From contig JBDRGC010000448.1 in assembly GCA_043818215.1 (NCBI GenBank), positions 1 to 8,695 on the forward strand: DNA of 8,695 nucleotides. The letters are read 5' to 3'. Under the pieces are notes generated by a model. That model was not told the DNA's origin, ran no database searches, and was given only the letters and a program-made list of their open reading frames with translations. The stretch's first letter is position 1. Each line of letters starts with the position of its first letter. This document shows positions 1-7,000 of the stretch, piece after piece. This stretch comes from JBDRGC01 sp043818215. GTDB lineage: Bacteria; Chloroflexota; Anaerolineae; Anaerolineales; UBA11858. The translations under genes were made by a program, and so were the position numbers.

Positions 1-125
1 TGGTTCCGGCTCGTCCGGGTTAGGAGGAATTTCGCGATACTAGGATTCGAACCCTTTTGAACTTGTTCAATACCTGAAATCTTACTGCCGGTGAGATGGA
101 TCGCCTTCTAAGTACCCAATTCGTC

Positions 126-160
126 TGGCTGGTTGAAGAAAAGACAGCCAATTTTTTTCT
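126..160 (+). terminator. Candidate Rho-independent terminator
   Basis: A 6-bp stem (TGGCTG at 126-131, CAGCCA at 145-150) with a 13-base loop is followed directly by A and seven T residues (152-158). The stem is short for a strong terminator, but the stem plus T-run layout is right for the plus strand. It would end a transcript coming from left of the window and insulate the epimerase gene. Confidence 0.42.
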
Positions 161-217
161 CGAATTCAACCGGCTCGAACCTGCCTGATTCAAAACAGAA
201 TGATAACCTTGGAGTTA

Positions 218-243
218 ATCCTTTCGAGACAGAGCGAAAGGAT
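218..243. repeat. Perfect 9-bp inverted repeat (hairpin)
   Basis: ATCCTTTCG (218-226) and CGAAAGGAT (235-243) are exact reverse complements separated by an 8-base loop. No T-run follows on either strand, so it is not a standard terminator. It lies about 57 bases before the epimerase start and could be an operator-like site, an RNA hairpin or part of an intergenic repeat. The function is unknown. Confidence 0.5.
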
Positions 244-279
244 AAATTAGCCAAAATTCATTTGATATTCCCACGAACA

Positions 280-298
280 TATAATATTAACGGAGGAG
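280..298 (+). promoter_or_regulatory. Consensus -10 box and strong Shine-Dalgarno before the epimerase
   Basis: TATAAT at 280-285 matches the -10 consensus exactly. TTGATA at 262-267 resembles a -35 box, but the 12-base spacer is too short; at 17 bases the hexamer is a poor TTCATT. GGAGGAG at 292-298 is a strong ribosome binding site just ahead of ATG 300, with unusually tight spacing. If the -10 box is real, transcription would start around 292 and give a very short leader. The RBS is convincing; the promoter is tentative. Confidence 0.4.
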
Positions 299-299
299 A

Positions 300-1310
300 A
301 TGAACACCAAAAAAACCATGATCACTGGAGGCGCCGGATTTATAGGTAGCCACATTGCGCGCAGGATGGTAGAAGCGGGTCATCAGGTCTTGAATTACGA
401 TCTTGTCAATCCAACACATGAAGCGGCATGGTGGCTCAAACCGGTTATTCGAGAAATTCAGTTTGCTTCGGGTAGCGTGGAAGACCAGGCGAAGGTAACC
501 GCTGTTGTTAAAAATTTTAGACCAGAAATCATTATTCACCTGGCGGCGGTTGTCAATCCGGTGCTCTTAAAAAAGGAGCCTGGATTGGCTTTCCGTATAA
601 ATTTGGGGGGAACTTTAAACATCCTAGAAGCAGCTCGGCAATTTGGAGTAGAAAGGGTGGTAAATTCATCAAGCCAGTCCGTACTCTCACCTATCCAATA
701 TGAACCAGTGGATGCGGATCATCCCTTAATGACAGCTAAAGATGGACCAGGTGCATCTTTTTACTCAGCCACTAAAATTGGGGGTGAAGCGTTCTGTTGG
801 GCATACCATCAATCGTATGAACTTGATTTTATAACTATTCGCGCCTCGGCTGTGTATGGCATAGGTCAACAATGGCCAATTTACATTAAACCATTTGTAG
901 AAAATAGTATAAATGGAATACCGACCCATTACGAAACCGGAGGAGATTATCCCCGAGATTACACCCATGTCGAGGATGTAGCTCAGATTTATCACAAAGC
1001 GGCCTGTCTGGAGGCGGAAAATGTTAAAGATCGTATTTTTTATGCCGCTTCAGGACAGCCATTGGTTACAGCCAGTCAGGTAGCTTCAACCGTAAAATCA
1101 CTCATTCCAAATGCTGATATTGAAATTGGACCAGGCTTGTCCGCGGAAGATCAACATGCACTCCGCTATCGGGGTGTGTTATCTATCGAAAACGCCATAC
1201 AACAACTTGGCTATAAACCAAAATACGCCAACATAAAAGACGGCTTGGTTGAGTACATAGACCAGTACCGGCGGTATCTTACGGATTCGGGACAAACTGA
1301 ATCCCGTTGA
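300..1310 (+). CDS. NAD-dependent epimerase/dehydratase (extended SDR)
   Basis: A 336-residue cytosolic extended short-chain dehydrogenase/reductase. The N-terminal Rossmann motif TGGAGFIGSH (residues 9-18, glycines 10, 13, 16) binds NAD(P). LAA at 81-83, the SSS stretch at 123-125 and the catalytic pair Y155/K159 (YSATK) are all present. RDYTHVEDV (219-227) is the usual motif near the substrate pocket of nucleotide-sugar epimerases and dehydratases. The length is normal and no active-site residue is missing. ATG 300 is chosen because GGAGGAG sits immediately upstream; an internal ATG at 318, closer to the family's usual start, has no RBS at workable distance. The family acts on nucleotide sugars or related polyols (4-epimerisation, 4,6-dehydration or oxidation); the sequence does not fix which. 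It precedes the isomerase/FrhB chimera by about 40 bp and may share a transcript with it. Confidence 0.9.
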   Translation: MNTKKTMITGGAGFIGSHIARRMVEAGHQVLNYDLVNPTHEAAWWLKPVIREIQFASGSVEDQAKVTAVVKNFRPEIIIHLAAVVNPVLLKKEPGLAFRINLGGTLNILEAARQFGVERVVNSSSQSVLSPIQYEPVDADHPLMTAKDGPGASFYSATKIGGEAFCWAYHQSYELDFITIRASAVYGIGQQWPIYIKPFVENSINGIPTHYETGGDYPRDYTHVEDVAQIYHKAACLEAENVKDRIFYAASGQPLVTASQVASTVKSLIPNADIEIGPGLSAEDQHALRYRGVLSIENAIQQLGYKPKYANIKDGLVEYIDQYRRYLTDSGQTESR

Positions 1311-1348
1311 AAAACTAACAGGTTCTTTTATTTGTATCATTTGAAAAA

Positions 1349-1741
1349 ATTAATAAATATGCAGCAGCATTAGTTCCGTGGTCAGGTCCTGGAGATCGGT
1401 TTCTCCGAAACGGTTACGGAGAAGCGGTGCCACCTCTACAACGAATCAAACAGGCTGCTTCCCTGGGAGTCCTTGATGGGGTAGAGGTCATGTACCCATC
1501 GGAGGTGAATGAGGATAACCTGCAGGAAATCGGGCAAATATTATCGGTCACCGGCCTTGACCTGGCGATCTTAGGTATCCCGATCAGTAGCGACCGGTGT
1601 TTTGCCCACGGCACCTTAACTTCGCGCGATGCCTCCGTACGAAAAAAGGCGATAGACCGGGTGAAAGCCGGGATGGACGTTTGTGCTGAGTTAGGTGGCG
1701 CCCGGGTCATGTTTTTCCTGGAACATGATGGACAAAATATT
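1349..1741 (+). pseudogene. Remnant of a sugar phosphate isomerase/epimerase (TIM barrel) gene
   Basis: About 131 codons of a protein type normally near 280-320 residues. Reading upstream of GTG 1427 stays open to a stop at 1316 and gives INKYAAALVPWSGPGDRF, which looks like a family N-terminus with ATT (1349) where ATG would be expected. The remnant ends at HDGQN and runs directly into the FrhB frame, so the metal-binding C-terminal two thirds are gone and isomerase activity is very unlikely. The family as a whole isomerises or epimerises sugars and keto-acids. It could also be an accepted N-terminal extension of the FrhB protein. Confidence 0.55.
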
Positions 1742-2968
1742 ATGACTTCAGACGAACTTAACGTTGAACAAGTTTACACCGCAGGACTCTGCACCCAGTG
1801 CGGGACCTGCGCGGCAATATGCCCCCACGGAGCAATCAAAATGGAATGGGACGGCGAATCGGGATATGTCTTGTCTGTTGACTCAGAAAATTGCCAGAGT
1901 TGTGGTTTATGTTACGACATTTGTCCGGGTCACTCGGTTGATTTTAAGGGATTGAGCGATCGATTTCTCGGTGCGGGAACGGACCACCTACGTATAGGAC
2001 GGTACACATCCTGTCAGGTCGGTCACGCCATTGAAAAGACGGTAAGGTGGAGTGCTGCTTCCGGTGGAATTGTTACCGCGCTGCTAATCGCTGCGTTGAG
2101 AAATGGTGCTATAGACGGTGCGGTGGTAACACGGATGGATCCAGATTCTCCTCTGGAACCGCAGACATTTCTGGCTACCACGGAAGCGGAGATTTATGAA
2201 GCCAGAGGGTCAAAGTACTGTCCGGTGGCAGCCAACCTCAGGTTGCGTGATGTCCTGGCTGCAGATGGAAGATTTGCCCTGGTTGGACTGCCATGCCATA
2301 TACAGGGACTCAGGAAGCTGCAGACTCGGAATCGCAAGTTTATTGATAAGGTACCCATTTGTATCAGTATTTTCTGCGGTCTAAACATGAGTCCTAATGG
2401 TACGAAAGTGCTGTTGCGCAGGAATGGGATCAAGGGCAGTGATGTCAGGCATCTCAAGTACCGAGGTGACGGCTGGCCTGGAGGGCTGCAGGTCGAGATG
2501 ACAAATGGGCAGACCTACGCCAAGGGGTACCGTCAATATTTCGATAACCACTTTAGGTGCTACGAAATGCACCGCTGCAACCTTTGCACAGATTCCTTCG
2601 GGGAACTCTCTGATATCTCTTGTGGAGATGCCTGGCTGCCAGAGTACGTAAACAGTGATGACCAGGGAACCTCGGTGGTGATTGTCAGAACTGAATATGG
2701 GGAACAATTCTTGTCCACCAATGGTAAAGGTGTTCTCAATCTTAAACCCTTGAGTGTTGAGAAGGCGATCCAGTCTCAGCGTCTCGCCCTTATATGGAAA
2801 AAAGAATGGATGAATGCTAAGATTGGGATATCAAAATTTGCTGGAAGAGAAGTCCCTGTTTACGAGAATGACCTACCGCCAGCTGGATTTAAAGAAATTT
2901 CTGGTTGGACCCGGACAAATCTAAACCGCAGTCTCCACCGTCTCTGGCACAGGATGAAAACACCCTAA
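1349..2968 (+). CDS. Chimeric ORF: truncated sugar-isomerase TIM barrel fused to FrhB-type ferredoxin protein
   Basis: Two unrelated parts share one frame. The first (about 1349-1741) resembles the N-terminal third of xylose-isomerase-like TIM-barrel sugar epimerases: a WSGPGDRF string encoded upstream of GTG 1427, then LDGVEVMYP, and HDGQN where such proteins usually read HDGYDY. The rest of that barrel and its metal ligands are absent. The second (from Met 1742) is a complete FrhB-family protein with two 4Fe-4S motifs, CTQCGTCAAICP and CQSCGLCYDICP, then ASGGIVTALL, GLPCHIQGLRK, GWPGG, RCNLC and ISCGDAW. The family carries electrons between ferredoxin-type centres and flavin or F420. The start is uncertain: GTG 1427 is the longest conventional start, but homology-like sequence continues to ATT 1349, and Met 1742 may be the FrhB protein's own start. 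None has a clear RBS. The amidohydrolase follows 30 bp downstream. The FrhB identity is firm; translation as one chain is not. Confidence 0.75.
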   Translation: MNKYAAALVPWSGPGDRFLRNGYGEAVPPLQRIKQAASLGVLDGVEVMYPSEVNEDNLQEIGQILSVTGLDLAILGIPISSDRCFAHGTLTSRDASVRKKAIDRVKAGMDVCAELGGARVMFFLEHDGQNIMTSDELNVEQVYTAGLCTQCGTCAAICPHGAIKMEWDGESGYVLSVDSENCQSCGLCYDICPGHSVDFKGLSDRFLGAGTDHLRIGRYTSCQVGHAIEKTVRWSAASGGIVTALLIAALRNGAIDGAVVTRMDPDSPLEPQTFLATTEAEIYEARGSKYCPVAANLRLRDVLAADGRFALVGLPCHIQGLRKLQTRNRKFIDKVPICISIFCGLNMSPNGTKVLLRRNGIKGSDVRHLKYRGDGWPGGLQVEMTNGQTYAKGYRQYFDNHFRCYEMHRCNLCTDSFGELSDISCGDAWLPEYVNSDDQGTSVVIVRTEYGEQFLSTNGKGVLNLKPLSVEKAIQSQRLALIWKKEWMNAKIGISKFAGREVPVYENDLPPAGFKEISGWTRTNLNRSLHRLWHRMKTP

Positions 2969-2987
2969 CAGGAAAAATGTTTGTCCG

Positions 2988-2994
2988 AAAGGAG
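2988..2994 (+). promoter_or_regulatory. Ribosome binding site that fixes the amidohydrolase start
   Basis: AAAGGAG lies 4 bases before ATG 2999. It supports that start over the in-frame TTG at 2981, which would add six residues overlapping the binding site itself. Confidence 0.75.
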
Positions 2995-2998
2995 AATT

Positions 2999-3733
2999 AT
3001 GAAATTCATCGATACACACTGCCATCTAGGTATTTCTAAGCTTTCTGGTGATTCGATTACAGAAAGGGATTTATTAGTCAGTATGGATGCTCACGGCGTT
3101 GACATTTCCCTGGTAATGCCCCATGCCGTTTCTGATGATCCAAAGGCTGAACACGATGCTGTAGCGGGTCTGTGTAAGAAGCACCCCGGTCGTTTCCGGG
3201 GCATCGCTAACCTGAGTCCTCTGTGGGATGAAGCTGATTACATAAAAGAAGTCACCCGCTGTGTTCGAGAGCTTGGTTTCGTAGCCCTTAAACTTAACCC
3301 CATGCAACACATCACCTCTCCATTGATGAAAAACGCAGACAAGGTCTTTGATTCTGCTGCAAATCTGGGAGTACCGGTTATTGTGCATACCGGTCTGGGT
3401 GCACCCTGGGCTTTACCCTCTCTATCAATTCCCCAGGCAAGACGGCACCCAGACCTGCCGATTATCCTGGCCCATGCAGGCTTCGCCATCTATACATCAG
3501 ACGCTTATATCGCCGCCCTTGAATGTGACAACATTTACCTTGAGCCCTCCTGGTGCATGATCCATGAAGTAAGAGGACTGATTAAAAAGCTGGGGGTTGA
3601 CCGATTCCTGTTTGGTTCAGACCTCCCTGAAAACCTGCCAGTTGAATTAGCTAAGTACAGGGCGCTCAATTTAAGTGATGCTGATCTGGGAGCTGTTCTT
3701 GGTGGGAATGCAGTTCGATTGTTCTCGTTGTGA
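2999..3733 (+). CDS. Amidohydrolase family protein (metal-dependent TIM-barrel hydrolase)
   Basis: A 244-residue amidohydrolase of the Amidohydrolase_2/COG2159 type, compact for the family. The metal-site pattern is complete: H7 and H9 in DTHCH, H130 in VIVHTG, H159 in LAHAG and D208 in FGSDLP; K98 in ALKLNP may help shape the active site. Members hydrolyse or decarboxylate small cyclic or carboxylated substrates (lactones, dihydroxybenzoates, carboxymuconate semialdehydes); the substrate here cannot be named. ATG 2999 is chosen for its AAAGGAG site. The gene follows the FrhB stop by 30 bp, so the two are probably cotranscribed. The C-terminus (GGNAVRLFSL) looks natural. An IS remnant begins exactly at the stop codon, so the original downstream neighbour has been lost. 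Confidence 0.88.
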   Translation: MKFIDTHCHLGISKLSGDSITERDLLVSMDAHGVDISLVMPHAVSDDPKAEHDAVAGLCKKHPGRFRGIANLSPLWDEADYIKEVTRCVRELGFVALKLNPMQHITSPLMKNADKVFDSAANLGVPVIVHTGLGAPWALPSLSIPQARRHPDLPIILAHAGFAIYTSDAYIAALECDNIYLEPSWCMIHEVRGLIKKLGVDRFLFGSDLPENLPVELAKYRALNLSDADLGAVLGGNAVRLFSL

Positions 3734-4032
3734 TGGGTGTGCAATTTGGGATATCACGCTCCAAGGCTTGCGAGAGTGTACACAAGTTGATGCCTATATT
3801 GCACAAGACGTTGGTGCGCTTAGATGTATTGCCATATCGCTAGTTTACTTCTGTGGAAGACTTCATCACAGCATGCCAAGGGATTGAAAAGCTGCTGATT
3901 GACGTAACTGAGCGCTTACATCGTCGTCCACAAGATGGTGACAAGCAGAGCGAGATGTACAGTGAAAAAGAAGGCTTTGATGACGATGTGATTGCTATCG
4001 CTGCTGGCCTGTGGAATTTCCTGCTCTCCTAA
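3733..4032 (+). pseudogene. Decayed IS5-type transposase (internal stop and internal deletion)
   Basis: Reading from 3733 gives GVQFGISRSKACESVHKL, a TAG at 3841-3843, then a segment with LLIDVTERLHRRPQDGD and an MYS sequence, and finally DDDVIAIAAGLWNFLLS before TAA 4030-4032. This is the pattern of IS5-like/DDE_Tnp_4 transposases: a helix-turn-helix-like region, the IDgTER..RP.D..(K)Q motif with the first catalytic Asp, and a C-terminus resembling the usual GLHNF ending. The N-terminus is missing, the tract usually reading YSGKKK breaks off as YSEKE, and everything from there to the last 20 or so residues (including the later catalytic residues) is deleted. It cannot be active. No terminal inverted repeats or target duplication were found. 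Its left edge abuts the amidohydrolase stop and its right edge lies 35 bp before the oxidoreductase start. Confidence 0.75.
3733..4032 (+). mobile_element. Insertion sequence remnant, IS5-like
   Basis: This is the extent of recognisable IS sequence, equal to the transposase pseudogene. The flanking 35 bp (4033-4067) is AT-rich and may include leftover IS end or the oxidoreductase leader. With neither terminal repeat visible, the true boundaries are unknown. Confidence 0.55.
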
Positions 4033-4067
4033 TTTTATTCAGGAACAACTCTATTGTAGACATCCCT

Positions 4068-7000
4068 ATGAAAAATTTCTCCGACCTTCTTCACGAATTA
4101 AATCAATCCGGCATTGAAGCACATGCCGACCCGGTTACCCGGACGCTCTACAGCACCGACGCCTCCATTTATCAGATCGAGCCGCTGGGGGTGGCATTTC
4201 CCAAAACACTGGATCATCTCTCTGCCGCGGTGGAACTTGCCGCTAAGTATCAAATCCCTATATTGGCCCGCGGAGCAGGTTCCAGTTTGGCAGGCCAGGC
4301 CATCGGGGAAGCCCTGATTTTAGACTGCTCACGTTACCTGGATAAAATTCATCAAATTCATGTGGGGCGAGATGGAGATGAGAGTTTCGCCATTGTTGAG
4401 CCGGGGGTGATTATGAGCGCTCTCAATCGACAGGCCGCAATCCAGGGTTTGCAATTTGGCCCAGATCCAGCCTCAGCAGACCGGGCCACGATGGGAGGCA
4501 GCCTGGCGAATAATGCCTCCGGCGCTCATTCGATTGTCTACGGCATGTTTGCTGACCACCTTCTTTCTGTAGATGTGATTTTGGGGGATGGATCGCCAAC
4601 AACCCTAGAAGAAATATCTTTTGAACGGGCAAATCAGTTAGCAGACCGCCGTCCGCAGACCGTCGTCAGTTGTCTTTATAGAACCGCCCTCAATATCCGT
4701 CAAAACTACGCTGCTGCAATCCGCCAAAACTGGCCTCGCACCTACCGCCGGGCCGCCGGGTACAACCTGAACTATTTGTTGCCCTGGTCAGCCTCGAAAC
4801 CGCCCCAATGGGACGGGGCTTATCCCCCGATTAATCCCGCTAAAATTAATTTAGCCCCCCTCATCACGGGATCAGAAGGAACCCTGGCGGTTGTCACCAA
4901 AGCCAAAGTCCGGCTGGTGTCCAAACCGAAACACACGGTTTTAGCGGTACGCTCCTATGAAAGCATCATCGCGGCCTGTGAAGCAGTGCCGGAATTATTG
5001 GAACGCAATCCATCTGCGATTGAATTAATCCCTCAGGTGCTGATCCGCCTGGCGCGTGCCGTCCCGGCATACCAACGCCAGCTTGCCTGGGTACAGGGAG
5101 ACCCCGCCGCTCTGCTGGTCGTTGAATTTTCGGGCGAAGATCAAACTCAATTACTTGAAAAGGCGCATACCATCCACGCCGAAGTGATCGCCCAAACACA
5201 AGCAGATCAAAATTCGATTTGGGATGTCCGCAAGGTCGGGTTGGGAATTTTGCAGTCTCAGGCCGGGGATTACCGAACGCATAATTTTATCGAAGACCTG
5301 ACCGTCCCGGTGGCGAATCTCGGTCAATTTGTAGGCGGCATGGACCAAATCATCGCTGAGTTTGGCACCGAGGTTTACTACTATGCCCATGCCTCGGCAG
5401 GGTGTCTGCACATCCACCCGATGGTCAATTTGAAAACTCGGCAAGGGATTCAGGATTTGCGCGCTATTGCGGAAGCCGCTGTGGATTTGACTCTCAGCCT
5501 GGGGGGCACGACGACAGGCGAACATGGGGATGGCTTGGCCCGGTCGGAATGGTTGGAGCGCGCCTACGGCCCAGAGATTGTGAGGGCTTTCCGTGATTTG
5601 AAATTGGCAGCCGATCCCCAGGGGATTCTCAACCCCGGCAAGATCGTGGATCCTCCCAAAATGGACGAAAATCTCCGCTACGGGGCTGAGTACCAAACCC
5701 AAAGCTGGCAGCCAACCCTGGATTTTTCGAGTCAAGGAAATCTGGCTGGGGCCATCGAAATGTGCAACGGAGCCGGGGTATGCCGAAAATTCGATGGGGT
5801 CATGTGTCCGTCTTTCCAGGCCACCCGGGATGAAAAACATTCCACCCGCGGGCGGGGTAATCTCCTTCGATCCTTAATTTCAAATAAACCTGGAAGGTTT
5901 TCTGAGACCTTCCAGGTTTCAGACAAGGACGTTAAAGACGCCCTCGATCTCTGCCTGGCCTGCAAAGGATGTAAATCGGAGTGCCCTTCCGGGGTGGATA
6001 TGGCCAAACTCAAATATGAGTTTCTGCACAATTACCACGAGACCCATTCCCGAAAGTTACGAGATTATTTATTTGGCTATATTGGGAACCTCGCCCGTTT
6101 AGGTGCTCCATTTGGAATAATCATCAACTGGGGGATGGGAATCGGTTTTGTAAATCGAATATTTGCAACCATGTTCGATTTATCTCCAAATCGGAAATTG
6201 CCAAAGTTTGGTGATAAAGTCGTTGGTAATCAGGTAATTAAGAGACGGGCAACCCAATTGTTTAATCCCCTTGTTCCTAATACCAAATTACCTGATCACC
6301 CTGGTTCTTGCCTTCTTTTACTTGACCCCTTCACCCAATATTTTTATCCGCACGATGGCGAAGCCGCAATCAGCGTTTTGGCGTCGGCGGGGTATGATGT
6401 CAAGATTCTGCCGGTCAGCGGGGCAGGGCGGACATTAATCTCCAAGGGATTTCTGACCCAAGCAAAACAACACGCTCAAAAGGTAATCGCTGCCATCCAA
6501 AAATTAGACCCAGAAGGAAAATCGCCTATCGTTGGAGTCGAACCTTCCGAGATTTACACGCTGATTGATGAATACCCTGATTTCTTCCCCGGAGATGACA
6601 GGGTCGCAGCGATTGCTAAGCGGGCCTGGATGGTGGATGAATTTCTGGTACGTCGAAAAGAATTTGTGAGAAATATCCGCGCCTCTGTCTCCCGTCCTCT
6701 TTCTCCCGTCCTTTTGCACGGCCACTGTTACCAGAAAGCCCGTCCCCGCGCGGATGATTGTCAACCTGTGGGTGTGGAAGCCACAGTGAAATTGCTAAAA
6801 ATAGCCGGATATGATGTTGAAGTGATCGATGCTGGCTGCTGTGGAATGGCTGGCGCGTTTGGGTACGAGAAAGAGCATTACGAGGTATCTATGCAGGTTG
6901 GTGAACTCAAATTATTACCGGCGGTTCGTAATGCGCCAGATGGAATCATCATTGCTGCATCGGGCGTATCGTGTCAGGCCCAAATTGAAGACGGAACGGA

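Larger units (their letters stand above)
1..299. other. Intergenic region left of the epimerase gene
   Basis: No reading frame here has protein-like content, and all frames are interrupted by stops. The region contains a terminator-like hairpin (126-160), an imperfect palindrome around 77-94 (ATCTTAC, TGCCG, GTGAGAT) and a 9-bp inverted repeat (218-243). A T-arm-like string occurs near 50-60, but no cloverleaf can be built around it. The region probably holds the end of transcription of a gene left of the window and the start region of the epimerase gene. Confidence 0.6.

Noticed and set aside
45..65. T-arm-like string on the minus strand (GGGTTCGAATCCT) suggesting a tRNA
   Set aside because: The bases around it do not give a proper five-pair T-stem, and no acceptor, D or anticodon stems can be formed at the right distances.
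262..285. Full sigma-70 promoter TTGATA/TATAAT
   Set aside because: The 12-base spacer is too short for these two boxes to work together, so only the -10 box is kept, as tentative.
1283..1304. Hairpin GGATTC/GAATCC at the 3' end of the epimerase gene as a terminator
   Set aside because: It lies within the coding sequence and no T-run follows, so it is not a credible terminator.
2981..2998. TTG start for the amidohydrolase at 2981
   Set aside because: It overlaps the AAAGGAG binding site that serves ATG 2999, and MKFIDTHCHLG is a normal family start.
3675..3887. 70-residue plus-strand frame starting in the amidohydrolase 3' end
   Set aside because: It is out of frame with both the amidohydrolase and the transposase remnant, each of which shows clear family motifs.
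4011..4067. Start of the oxidoreductase at ATG 4011
   Set aside because: This ATG lies inside the transposase remnant, and the 19 extra residues do not resemble the family. Family-like sequence begins at ATG 4068.
5151..5840. Long 229-residue minus-strand frame inside the oxidoreductase gene
   Set aside because: It is a shadow of the plus-strand gene, whose domains are continuous across it; the minus-strand translation has no recognisable motif.
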